Program-made: the position numbers and the translations under genes
Shown: in pieces, positions 1 through 8,322 of the stretch
Position numbering within the stretch: position 1 is the first letter of the stretch
How the letters are laid out: each line of letters starts with the position of its first letter
Assembly (NCBI GenBank): GCA_018969105.1
Contig: JAGWYY010000003.1
Location: forward strand, 1 to 33,230
DNA length: 33,230 bases
From: Acidobacteriota bacterium
Lineage (GTDB): Bacteria > Actinomycetota > Thermoleophilia > Miltoncostaeales > Miltoncostaeaceae
Reading direction: 5' to 3'
Notes under the pieces: generated by a model
What the model was told of the DNA's origin: nothing
Databases searched by the model: none
What the model saw: the letters and a program-made list of their open reading frames with translations, nothing else

Positions 1-1401
1 GTCGAGGTGGTTCGTGGGCTCGTCGAGCACGAGGAGGTTCCCGCCCTCGGCCACCAGCTCCACCAGGCCGAGGCGGCGGCGCTCCCCGCCGGAGAGGTCC
101 TCCACCAGCCGATCGGCCATGTCGCCGCTGAACAGGAACCGCCCGAGGAGCCTGCGCGCCTCGGTCTCCGTGAGCGCGGTGCCCGTCTTGACGGTCTCGG
201 CCAGGCTCTTCTGCCCGTCGTACTCGCGCGCATGCTGGGTGAAGTACGACGGCATCACCTTGTGGCCCATGCTCACGCGCCCGGCCGCGGCCTCACGGCG
301 TCCGAGCAGGGTCTCCACCGTGGTGGTCTTCCCCGCGCCGTTCGGACCCACCACGGCCACGCGCTGCCCCCGCTCGATGGTGAAGCCCGCGCCGTCCACC
401 AGGGTGCGGTTGGCCACGGCTACACCGAGGCCATCCGCCTCGAGCACCACGCGGCCCGGCCGCTCGGTCTTCGGGAAGCCGAACGAGAGCGCCCGGTCGC
501 GGCTCGGCGCCTCAACCGGCTCCATGCGCTCGAGCCTGCGCGCGCGCGACTTCGCCTGCTTGGCCTTGGTGCCCGCGCGCCACCGCGTCACGAACCGCTC
601 GAGCCGCTCCATCTCCTCGCGCCGCTTCTCGGCCATGGCCACCTGCTGGGCATCCTCCTCCGCCCGGGCGCGGCGGAACGCCGAGTACCCCATGGGCCAG
701 AGCTTGGCGCGGCCGCCCGAGATCTCCAGCACGGCGGTGGCCGTCGACTCCAGGAACCAGCGGTCGTGCGACACGATCACCACCGCGGCGCCGATGTCAC
801 GCACGATCCCCTCCAGCCATTCCATGGCCTCGAGGTCGAGGTGGTTCGTGGGCTCGTCGAGCAGCAGCACCTGCGGGCGCCCGGCCAGGGCCCGCGCGAG
901 CGACGCCCGCGTGAGCTCGCCGCCGGACAGGCTCGCGAGCGGTCGGTCGAGGTGATCGTCCGTGAGACCCAGTCCGCGGGTGACGCGCTCCACCCACGCC
1001 CGCCAGTGGTAGCCGCCCGCGGCCTCGAGGTCGCCCTGCGCGCGGTCGTACTCGGCCATGGTGGCGGGGCCGTGGTCGCCGGCCGCCATGCGGGCCTCGA
1101 GGGCGGCCATGCGCTCCTCGGCATCGCGGGCGTGCGCGAGCCCCTGCTCCACGTACTCGCGCACCGTGCCGGCCGCCTGGGCGTCGGGCCGCTGGTCATG
1201 CAGGGCCACGCGCTCGCCCCGCGGGATGGACACCGACCCGGAGTCGGCGTCCTCGATCCCGGCGAGGATCCTCAGCAAGGTCGTCTTGCCCGCGCCATTG
1301 CGCCCCGCCACGGCCAGGCGGTCACCCGGACCGATCCGGAACCCCACGTTGGCGAAGAGCGTGCGCGGGCCGAACGACTTCGTAAGCCCGGTTACCTGCA
1401 C
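1..1401 (-). CDS. ABC-F family ATP-binding protein (two ABC cassettes, truncated by window edge)
   Basis: Reverse strand encodes GTG start VQVTGLTKSFGPRTLFANVGFRIGPGDRLAVAGRNGAGKTTLLRILAGIEDADSG..., a second cassette with GPNGAGKTT, and ...EGGNLLVLDEPTNHLD at the left edge; LDEPTNHLD is typical of ABC-F. No stop before the window edge. Confidence 0.93.
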   Translation of the reverse strand, partial: MQVTGLTKSFGPRTLFANVGFRIGPGDRLAVAGRNGAGKTTLLRILAGIEDADSGSVSIPRGERVALHDQRPDAQAAGTVREYVEQGLAHARDAEERMAALEARMAAGDHGPATMAEYDRAQGDLEAAGGYHWRAWVERVTRGLGLTDDHLDRPLASLSGGELTRASLARALAGRPQVLLLDEPTNHLDLEAMEWLEGIVRDIGAAVVIVSHDRWFLESTATAVLEISGGRAKLWPMGYSAFRRARAEEDAQQVAMAEKRREEMERLERFVTRWRAGTKAKQAKSRARRLERMEPVEAPSRDRALSFGFPKTERPGRVVLEADGLGVAVANRTLVDGAGFTIERGQRVAVVGPNGAGKTTTVETLLGRREAAAGRVSMGHKVMPSYFTQHAREYDGQKSLAETVKTGTALTETEARRLLGRFLFSGDMADRLVEDLSGGERRRLGLVELVAEGGNLLVLDEPTNHLD

Positions 1402-1405
1402 GAGG

Positions 1406-1417
1406 CCTAATGTTAGG
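1406..1417. promoter_or_regulatory. Bidirectional promoter core: overlapping -10 boxes TAATGT (+, 1408-1413) and TAACAT (-, 1410-1415) inside CCTAA-TG-TTAGG
   Basis: Inverted repeat; GTG starts lie 8 nt downstream of each -10 (1401 on -, 1422 on +), symmetric about position 1411.5. Confidence 0.65.
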
Positions 1418-1421
1418 CGCT

Positions 1422-2609
1422 GTGAGCGATCGGACGAGCATGCTCGTCGCGCCCGAGGAGGTCTCCGACCTCGCCGGGCGCGTACGGGAACACGGGCGCA
1501 TGGCCCTCGACGTGGAGTTCCTGTGGGAGCGCACGTACGCGCCCATCCCCTGCCTCGCGCAGGTTGCCACGGGCGATGAGATCGCGCTCATCGATCCGAT
1601 CGAAGGCGGAGCGCTCGACGACATCGCCGCGCTGCTGGCCGACCCGGGCGTTCAGGTGGTCATGCACGCGCCGAGCGCCGACCTCACCCTGTTCGCGCTG
1701 GGGTTCGACGTGCGCCCCTCGAACCTGCTCGACTCGCAGCTCATCGCCGGCTTCGTGGGACTCGGCGCCGGGCAGAGCCTGGGCGCGCTGCTGCAGAGGG
1801 TGCTCGACATCCGCGTGCCCAAGACGGAGGGCTACTCCGACTGGTCACGTCGGCCGCTCACCAAGGCGCAGCTCGAGTACGCCGCCACCGACGTGGCGCA
1901 CCTGTTCGACATGGTGGATCAGCTCATGCGCCGCGCTGCGGACCTCGGCCGCACGGAGTGGGTGCTCGAGGAGCACGAGCGCCGCTACGGCCCCGATGCG
2001 CGCGTGGCACCCGACCCCTATGAGGCCTGGCGCAAGGTGAAGGGGCAGGGGCGCCTGCAGCCGGCCGAGCGGGCCGTGCTGCGCCGCGCCGCGGCCTGGC
2101 GCGAGATGGAGGCGCGCAGGCGCGACCGCCCCGTGGGCTGGCTGCTCCCCGACCGCACGCTGCTCGAGATCGCCCGCCGCAGGCCGAAGGGCCCCGGCGC
2201 GCTCCTCGACGAGCGGGGGGTGCCATCCGCAATGCGCGAGCGCGAGGCGGAGTCGCTCATCGCCGCCATGGACGAGGCCGCGAACGACCCGCCCATCGCC
2301 CTGGGCCCGCCCCCGCCCGCGAAGGTGCAGGCGCGACTCGACACGCTCACGCCGCTCGCCCAGATACTGCTGACGGCCCGTTCGGCGGCCGTCGACCTGG
2401 CGCCTACGCTCGTGGCCACCCGCGACGACGTCGACTCATTCCTCGCCGGCGTGCTCATGGAGGCCCCCCTCGAGGACCTCCCGCTCGGGCGCGGCTGGCG
2501 ACGCGAGGTGGCCGGAGACGCGCTCATCGATCTCGCGGCGGGCCGCCTGGGCCTCGCGCCGCTCGCCGGACCCCCCTACCTCGCCGAGATCCAGCTGCCC
2601 GGTCACTAG
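1422..2609 (+). CDS. rnd: Ribonuclease D (DEDD 3'-5' exonuclease with C-terminal HRDC-like region)
   Basis: LDVEFLWERTY..LAQVATGDEIALIDP, VMHAPSADLTLF, DSQLIAGFVGLGAGQSLGALLQRVL, EYAATDVAHLFDMVDQL. Track start 1410 (ATG) is possible, but GTG 1422 fits the leaderless -10 spacing better. Confidence 0.92.
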   Translation: MSDRTSMLVAPEEVSDLAGRVREHGRMALDVEFLWERTYAPIPCLAQVATGDEIALIDPIEGGALDDIAALLADPGVQVVMHAPSADLTLFALGFDVRPSNLLDSQLIAGFVGLGAGQSLGALLQRVLDIRVPKTEGYSDWSRRPLTKAQLEYAATDVAHLFDMVDQLMRRAADLGRTEWVLEEHERRYGPDARVAPDPYEAWRKVKGQGRLQPAERAVLRRAAAWREMEARRRDRPVGWLLPDRTLLEIARRRPKGPGALLDERGVPSAMREREAESLIAAMDEAANDPPIALGPPPPAKVQARLDTLTPLAQILLTARSAAVDLAPTLVATRDDVDSFLAGVLMEAPLEDLPLGRGWRREVAGDALIDLAAGRLGLAPLAGPPYLAEIQLPGH

Positions 2610-2630
2610 CGACCGGGTCGTGAAATGCCA

Positions 2631-2684
2631 CGGGGGGCGCCTGCGCCTGGGACGGAGCCCTGTCCCGGCGCGGACGCCCCCCGG
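2631..2684. terminator. Large GC-rich hairpin between convergent genes (putative bidirectional terminator)
   Basis: GGGGGGCGCCTGCGCC-T-GGGAC / GTCCC-GGCGCGGACGCCCCCC: about 21 base pairs with one mismatch, one bulge and an 8-nt loop (2654-2661). No clear U-tract. Confidence 0.65.
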
Positions 2685-2697
2685 ACCCGCAGGAGGC

Positions 2698-2871
2698 CTA
2701 GGCGGCCGTGGGGAGGTCGTACTCCCCAGCGGCGCCACAGCACTCCCCATCGTGGGAGCAACCCGGCACGGAGCACGGCTCGTCGAGCCTCCACTCCAGC
2801 CGGTCGAGGAGGGCGGCGACACGATCCATGTCCACCACCTCCCCGCTCCTCATGTCGATGACGGTGCCCAT
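2698..2871 (-). CDS. Small (57 aa) Cys-rich protein of unknown function
   Basis: MGTVIDMRSGEVVDMDRVAALLDRLEWRLDEPCSVPGCSHDGECCGAAGEYDLPTAA; preceded by a strong Shine-Dalgarno (ACAGGAGGAGATC-ATG). Confidence 0.7.
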   Translation of the reverse strand: MGTVIDMRSGEVVDMDRVAALLDRLEWRLDEPCSVPGCSHDGECCGAAGEYDLPTAA

Positions 2872-2956
2872 GATCTCCTCCTGTAACGGTGTTGGAACCC
2901 ACCTCATCTGCGGGGAATCCAACTCCCGGCCGTGCGACGGCCGCGTGGAGGTGCTG

Positions 2957-3673
2957 TTAGGGCTCGGTGAAGCCGGGGGGCTCCACCAGCGGGGCCAGAT
3001 CGGCCATCGCGGTGACCAGCGCCACGCGGGCCGGTGATGGTGCATCCGCCGCCAGCGGCAGCACCTGCCACTGCGTGCGGGTGAGGTAGGTGCCCGCCCA
3101 CCGGCGATGCTGGTCGCCCGTGCGCATGACGAGGGCCTGGATGCTGCGCAGGTTGTCCGAGCGATCTGCGATCTTGAGCAGGTGCGCATCCGGGGGCCCC
3201 TGTTCCAGAAGCCGGCGGTAGTAGTCGCGCACGGCATCCCCCGCCACGCGCGCGTCGGGCGCCGTGAGCCACACCACGAGGTTCTCGGTGCGCACGCCGA
3301 ATGCGCTGCGAATCTCCTCGGGCGTGGTGACGGTGTCCTCCACCACGTCGTGCAGCAGCGCCGCGGCGAGAACGTCTCGATCGGTAACTCCCCAGCGCAT
3401 GAGCCCGAGGGCCACGCGCACGGGGTGCAGCCAGTACGGGGTGTCGCTGCCGCGACGGGTCTGCCCCTCGTGCCGCTCGCGCTCGAAGGAATCGGCGCGC
3501 AGCAGGGTGCGGCGATCGGCGGCGGGGCGGGTGGCGAGGGCCTTCTCCCAGGCGTCCTCCACGTCGTCGGCGGTGTCGAAGTGCTCGGGCCAGGCCAGGT
3601 GCCGCGGGGCGATGGGCGCAAGCGCCTCCCCCGACTCACCAACGGACGGGGGTTCGAGCGGGCCGGTCGACAT
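2957..3673 (-). CDS. Stand-alone HD-domain (RelA/SpoT hydrolase-type) protein, putative small alarmone hydrolase
   Basis: YWLHPVRVALGLMRWGVTDRDVLAAALLHDVVEDT...HLLKIADRSDNLRS matches the HD/ED and D..N metal-site layout of RelA/SpoT/MESH1 hydrolases; no synthetase domain. Confidence 0.82.
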   Translation of the reverse strand: MSTGPLEPPSVGESGEALAPIAPRHLAWPEHFDTADDVEDAWEKALATRPAADRRTLLRADSFERERHEGQTRRGSDTPYWLHPVRVALGLMRWGVTDRDVLAAALLHDVVEDTVTTPEEIRSAFGVRTENLVVWLTAPDARVAGDAVRDYYRRLLEQGPPDAHLLKIADRSDNLRSIQALVMRTGDQHRRWAGTYLTRTQWQVLPLAADAPSPARVALVTAMADLAPLVEPPGFTEP

Positions 3674-3678
3674 GGGGT

Positions 3679-3687
3679 CTAGGGTAG
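3679..3687. promoter_or_regulatory. Bidirectional -10 core CTAGGGTAG: TACCCT (-) and TAGGGT (+)
   Basis: Near-perfect palindrome. The minus -10 (3681-3686) lies 7 nt from ATG at 3673; the plus -10 is 3680-3685. Confidence 0.55.
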
Positions 3688-3707
3688 CGCGGCCCGAGGC
3701 GGTCGCG

Positions 3708-5219
3708 GTGGACGCGCGTCGCCTCGCGGTGGTCGACCTGGGGTCGAACACGTTCCGGCTCGTGGTGTTCGAGTACCGGCCCGGTGGACCGTTCCGCCTC
3801 GTCGATGAGGTGCGCGAGGTGGTGCGCCTCACCGAGGGCTCGCCGCCCGGCGCGCCCATCGCCCCGGCGGCCCTCACCCGCGCGGCGCGCGTGGCGCGCC
3901 TGTTCGTCGGCTTCTGCCGGGGCTCGGAGATCGACGAGGTGCGGGCCGTGGCCACGAGCGCCATCCGCGACGCGCCGAACGGCGACGAGGTGCTGCAGGC
4001 GATCATCGATGCCGGGCTGCCCGCCCGCGTGGTCTCGGGCGAGGAGGAGGCCCGCTACGGCTACATCGGCGCGGTGAACGGCACCACGCTCACCGACGGG
4101 CTCGTGGCGGAACTCGGCGGCGGCAGCATCCAGGTGGGCCTGGTGGACGACCGCCAGCTCACGCGCTCGGTGAGCCACCCGCTGGGCGCCGTGCGCATGA
4201 CCGATGCGTACATGGCGGGCGACGTGCAGACCAAGGAGGACGTGCGGGCGGTGAGGCGCCATGCGCTCGAGGTGTTCCACGGCGATGCGTGGATCCCGGG
4301 GGCGAACCGGCTGGTGGCCATGGGCGGTGCGGTGCGCACGCTGGCCGCCATGGCGCAGAAGGCGTCGGGGTATCCGCTCGGCGAGGTGCACGGCTACCTG
4401 CTGGGTCGCGACGCGCTGCGGGAACTCATCGAGCAGATGACGGCCCTGCCGCGACGCGAGCGCAAGCGGATCGCCGGCCTCAAGGCCGATCGCGCCGACA
4501 TCATGCTGGCGGGCGCCGTGGTGCTGGACGCCCTCATGCAGGCCGCGGAGGTGGACCGCGTGGAGGTGTGCGCCGAGGGGCTTCGCTGGGGGGTGTTCTG
4601 GGAGGACTACCTCGCCCCGGCCGACCCCCCGCTGGTGGACGACGTGCGCGCGACCAGCGTGCGCGACCTGGCCCAGGTGTACGGCTACGACCGACCGCAC
4701 TGCGAGCAGGTGGCGCGCCTCGCGCTCGAGATCTTCGACGGCCTCGCGCGCCTCGGCGTGCACGACGGCGACCCGCGCGAGCGCGAATGGCTTCACGCCG
4801 CGGCACTGCTGCACGACGTCGGCACGCTCGTCGACTACAACGACCACCACAAGCACGGGCACTACCTGGTGCTGAACGCCGGGCTGCCCGGGTTCCGCCA
4901 CCGCGAGCTGGTGATCATCGCCCAGCTGGTGCGCGGCCACCGCAAGTCCATCCAGCCACCGGGGGCACTGGGCGCGCTGCTGAAGACCCGCGACGAGGAG
5001 CGCATCCTGCGGCTGGCCGCCTTCCTGCGCATCGCCGAGCAGCTCGAGGTGGGCCGCGAGCGCGCGATCACGGGGATCGACTGCGCGATATCCGGTGACC
5101 ATGTGACCCTGTGGCTGCGGGCCCACGGCGATGTGGACGTGGCCATGTGGTCGGCGCGCCAGGAGGCCGACATCTTCAAGAAGGCCACCGGGCGCCGGCT
5201 GGCGATCGAGCGCGCCTAG
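3708..5219 (+). CDS. ppx: Ppx/GppA exopolyphosphatase / pppGpp phosphohydrolase with C-terminal HD domain
   Basis: VVDLGSNTFRLVVFEY, VATSAIRDAPNG, VSGEEEARYGYIGAV, VAELGGGSIQVGLV, VAMGGAVRTLAAM, C-terminal HAAALLHDVGTLVDYNDHHKHGHYL. Start uncertain (GTG 3708 or ATG 3672, same frame). Confidence 0.92.
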   Translation: MDARRLAVVDLGSNTFRLVVFEYRPGGPFRLVDEVREVVRLTEGSPPGAPIAPAALTRAARVARLFVGFCRGSEIDEVRAVATSAIRDAPNGDEVLQAIIDAGLPARVVSGEEEARYGYIGAVNGTTLTDGLVAELGGGSIQVGLVDDRQLTRSVSHPLGAVRMTDAYMAGDVQTKEDVRAVRRHALEVFHGDAWIPGANRLVAMGGAVRTLAAMAQKASGYPLGEVHGYLLGRDALRELIEQMTALPRRERKRIAGLKADRADIMLAGAVVLDALMQAAEVDRVEVCAEGLRWGVFWEDYLAPADPPLVDDVRATSVRDLAQVYGYDRPHCEQVARLALEIFDGLARLGVHDGDPREREWLHAAALLHDVGTLVDYNDHHKHGHYLVLNAGLPGFRHRELVIIAQLVRGHRKSIQPPGALGALLKTRDEERILRLAAFLRIAEQLEVGRERAITGIDCAISGDHVTLWLRAHGDVDVAMWSARQEADIFKKATGRRLAIERA

Positions 5220-5234
5220 CCCGGGTCAGGCGGG

Positions 5235-5606
5235 CTATCCCCCGGCGATCTTCACGCGATACCGCTGCCCCAGATGCGCCGCCACCTTGTCGCGATGGTC
5301 GCCCTGCACCTCCACCACGCCGTCCTTCACGGCGCCCCCCGATCCGCACAGGCGCTTCAGGTCGCGGGCGATGTCCCCGAGGTCGGCGGGCGGCAGCCCC
5401 GTGACCAGCGTGACCGTCTTTCCCTTGCGCCCGGCCTTGGTACGCGAGACGCGCACGATGCCGTCCGGGCTCCCGGGCGAAGGTGATCCCTGCGACCCCT
5501 GCCGGGACGACCCGCCATCGCGCGCGGTCGCATCGTCGATGCGCCCGGCCTCGCTGGAGTAGACCGCGCGGGCGTTATCGCCCATGTCCCGTCGGATGCG
5601 TCCCAT
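5235..5606 (-). CDS. SUI1/YciH-family translation initiation factor-like protein
   Basis: VRVSRTKAGRKGKTVTLVTGLPPADLGDIARDLKRLCGSGGAVKDGVVEVQGDHRDKVAAHLGQRYRVKIAGG is a SUI1 domain; N-terminal extension of uncertain start. Confidence 0.88.
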   Translation of the reverse strand: MGRIRRDMGDNARAVYSSEAGRIDDATARDGGSSRQGSQGSPSPGSPDGIVRVSRTKAGRKGKTVTLVTGLPPADLGDIARDLKRLCGSGGAVKDGVVEVQGDHRDKVAAHLGQRYRVKIAGG

Positions 5607-5616
5607 CGCGTGGCCG

Positions 5617-5626
5617 ATGGTACCGT
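5617..5626. promoter_or_regulatory. Overlapping divergent -10 boxes TACCAT (-) / TACCGT (+) sharing GGTACC
   Basis: ATGGTACCGT; starts at 5606 (-) and 5636 (+) are 10 and 9 nt away. Confidence 0.5.
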
Positions 5627-5635
5627 CGGCCGCCA

Positions 5636-6472
5636 ATGGCGCACGACCTGCACGTCCACACGAATCGGTCCGATGGGTCGCACGACCCGGCCGAGCTCGT
5701 GGAGTACGCGGCAGAGCGCGGCGTGGAGGTGCTGGCCATCACCGACCATGACACCATGGCCGGCGTGGCCGAGGCCGACGCCGCCGGGCGGGCCATCGGG
5801 GTGACGGTGATCCCGGGCATCGAGCTGTCGATCAAGGTGCCCCACGGCAGCATGCACCTGCTCGGATACTTCACCGAACCGGCGCCCGAACCGCTTGCCG
5901 GCCTGATCGCCGGCTTCGGCGAGACACGCGTGGAGCGCGCGAAGGAGATGGTGGACCGCCTCAACGACATGGGCGTGCCCCTCGACTGGCAGGACGTGCT
6001 CGACGGGGCCGCGGGTGCCCCCCTGGGGCGTCCGCACATCGCCGAGGCGCTCATGCGCGCGGGCCACGTGTCGGAGCGCAAGGAGGCCTTCGACCTCTAC
6101 CTGGGCGATGGACGGCCTGCGTACGTGGGATCGGACGGGCTGGGGGTGGAGGAGGGCATCACCCTGGTGCGCGAGTCCGGTGGGGCCCCCGTGCTGGCCC
6201 ACCCGTACACCCTGAGGCTCGACGACGCGCACCTCGACCCCTTCGTGGGGCGCCTGGCGCAGGCCGGGCTCGCGGGCATCGAGGTGCACCGGCCCGAGTA
6301 CTCCCCCGACCAGTACGCCACCTACGGGGCGCTCGCGCGCAAGTACGGACTCATCCCGTCTGGGGGGTCCGACTACCACCGGCCCACCAGCCCCCATCAC
6401 CCGGGCGCCACCGGTAATCCACCCCTCCCGGAGGAGACGGTCGACCGCCTCATCGCGGCCGCGCTGGGCTAA
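5636..6472 (+). CDS. PHP-domain metal-dependent phosphoesterase
   Basis: MAHDLHVHTNRSDGSHDPAELVEYAAERGVEVLAITDHDTMAGV...VIPGIELSI...PVLAHPY...GGSDYH: PHP motifs. Confidence 0.92.
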   Translation: MAHDLHVHTNRSDGSHDPAELVEYAAERGVEVLAITDHDTMAGVAEADAAGRAIGVTVIPGIELSIKVPHGSMHLLGYFTEPAPEPLAGLIAGFGETRVERAKEMVDRLNDMGVPLDWQDVLDGAAGAPLGRPHIAEALMRAGHVSERKEAFDLYLGDGRPAYVGSDGLGVEEGITLVRESGGAPVLAHPYTLRLDDAHLDPFVGRLAQAGLAGIEVHRPEYSPDQYATYGALARKYGLIPSGGSDYHRPTSPHHPGATGNPPLPEETVDRLIAAALG

Positions 6473-6482
6473 CGTCAGCCGC

Positions 6483-8273
6483 ATGACGACGACCGATTCC
6501 GCACCGCGCGCCGAGGGCGTCCGCTGGGACCTCTCCCCCCTCTGCGCATCCGCCGACGACTGCCGTGATCGCCTCGCGAAGGTGCTCGACGACTGCCGCG
6601 CCTTCGAGTCCCGCTACCGGGGCACGGTGGCCGGCATGGACGGCGAAACCCTTGCCGGGGCGCTTGCCGAGATGGCCCGCATCGAGAACGAGATCGGACG
6701 GCTCTACTCGTACGCCTCGCTGCGCGAGTCGGTGGACGTGACCGACCCCGAGAACCAGGACCTCGACTCGCTCATGGACCGCTCGATGGTGGAGGCGTCG
6801 AACGCCCTGCGCTTCTTCGAGCTCGAGTGGCTCGCGCTCGACGAGGACGTCGCCGACCGCCTGGCGAACGCCCCCGAGGTGGCGGCCGACCGGCATCACC
6901 TGGTCTCGGCCCGCCGCTTCAAGCGCCACACGCTCACCGAGCCCGAGGAGCGCATGCTCGCCGAGCGCAGCCCGGCCGCCGCGAGCGCGTGGCAGACGCT
7001 CTTCGGTCGCATCACCTCCACGCTCGAGGCCGAGTTCGACTCCGGCGACGGCATGGAGCCCCATACGATCGACCGCCTGCTCGCCTGCGTGCGCAACCCC
7101 GACCGCGACCTCCGCTTCCGCGCCCTCGACACCCTCTACGCGACCCTCGGCCCGCACTCCCCCACCCTCGCCCACTGCTACGACACCCTCGTGGGCGACC
7201 GCCTGGCCATGGACCGCCTGCGCCACTACGACGACCCCATGGACCCGACGCACCTGCGCAACGAGGTGCCCGGGCCTGCCGTGGAGTCGATGATGTCCTC
7301 GGTGGAACTGCATTACGGGCTGGCCCAGCGGTGGTTCCGGGTGAAGGCCCGCCTGCTCGGCCTCGACACCCTCCACCTGGCCGACCAGTACGCCCCGCTC
7401 GGCGAGGCCCGCCAGGTGCTCTTCCCGGAGGCCCGCGGCATCATCGGCGCGTCGTTCCGCGCATTCTCGCCCCGTATCGGCGACATCGCCGACGGCTTCT
7501 TCGAGGAGGAGCGCATCGACGCCGAGCCGCGCGCCGGCAAGCGCGGTGGTGCCTTCTGCGCGTCGGTGGCCCAGGACGCCCGGCCGTTCATGCTCATGAA
7601 CTACACCGACCGCATGGACGACGTGATGACCCTCGCCCACGAGCTCGGCCACGGCATGCACTTCACGCTGTCGTCCGAGCGCCAGACGGCGCTGTCGTAC
7701 CACACGGGCCTGGCACTGGCGGAGGTGCCCTCCACGTTCGCCGAGATCATCGCGTTCGACCACCTCATGGCCACCGAGCAGGACGAGGCCACGCGCACGG
7801 CGCTGGTGTGCGAGCGCGTGGAGGGTTCATTCGCCACGGTGTTCCGCCAGACGGTGCTGGCGCGCTACGAGCAGGACGCCTATGCGATGCGCTCGGAGGG
7901 CACCACGCTCACCGACGACCGCCTCTCGGAGATCTGGATCGCCCGCAACGCCGCGTACTACGGCGACGCCATGGAGCTCCCCGAGGGCTACGGCCTCGGC
8001 TGGTCGTACATCCCGCACTTCATCTCCACGCGCTTCTACACCTACGCATACGTGTTCGCGCACCTCGTCACGCTCGCGCTCTACGCCCGCTACCGCGAGG
8101 ACGGCGACGACTTCGTGCCGCGCTACCTCGACTTCCTGGCCGCCGGTGGATCGGCCGCGCCGGCCGACCTCCTGCGCCCGCTGGGCGTGGACCTCACGGA
8201 CCCCTCGTGCTGGGACCCGGGCTTCCGCGAGATGGAGCGCATGGTCGAGCGCGCTGAGCAGATGACCGGGTAG
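6483..8273 (+). CDS. pepF: M3 family oligoendopeptidase F-like metallopeptidase
   Basis: Zinc motif LAHELGHGMHF; M3 oligoendopeptidase layout (RWDLSPLCAS..., YHTGLALAEVPSTFAEI, YIPHFISTRFYTYAYVF). Confidence 0.93.
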   Translation: MTTTDSAPRAEGVRWDLSPLCASADDCRDRLAKVLDDCRAFESRYRGTVAGMDGETLAGALAEMARIENEIGRLYSYASLRESVDVTDPENQDLDSLMDRSMVEASNALRFFELEWLALDEDVADRLANAPEVAADRHHLVSARRFKRHTLTEPEERMLAERSPAAASAWQTLFGRITSTLEAEFDSGDGMEPHTIDRLLACVRNPDRDLRFRALDTLYATLGPHSPTLAHCYDTLVGDRLAMDRLRHYDDPMDPTHLRNEVPGPAVESMMSSVELHYGLAQRWFRVKARLLGLDTLHLADQYAPLGEARQVLFPEARGIIGASFRAFSPRIGDIADGFFEEERIDAEPRAGKRGGAFCASVAQDARPFMLMNYTDRMDDVMTLAHELGHGMHFTLSSERQTALSYHTGLALAEVPSTFAEIIAFDHLMATEQDEATRTALVCERVEGSFATVFRQTVLARYEQDAYAMRSEGTTLTDDRLSEIWIARNAAYYGDAMELPEGYGLGWSYIPHFISTRFYTYAYVFAHLVTLALYARYREDGDDFVPRYLDFLAAGGSAAPADLLRPLGVDLTDPSCWDPGFREMERMVERAEQMTG

Positions 8274-8322
8274 AACCCCCGCGCGGGTAGCGCGCCCACC
8301 CTCTTCCGGGTAGCGTTGTCCT

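Noticed and set aside
7-1410. 467-aa plus-strand ORF
   Set aside because: Antisense shadow of the ABC-F gene; the reverse strand carries clear Walker A and LDEPTNHLD motifs, while this frame is composition-driven.
3264-3707. N-terminal extension of the Ppx ORF in the track
   Set aside because: Overlaps the HD hydrolase gene on the other strand; Ppx homology begins at VVDLGSNTFR and the divergent promoter lies at ~3680.
3636-5126. 496-aa minus-strand ORF
   Set aside because: Antisense of ppx/gppA; His/Arg-rich low-information translation typical of high-GC shadow ORFs.
6450-7763. 437-aa minus-strand ORF
   Set aside because: Antisense shadow of the M3 peptidase gene.
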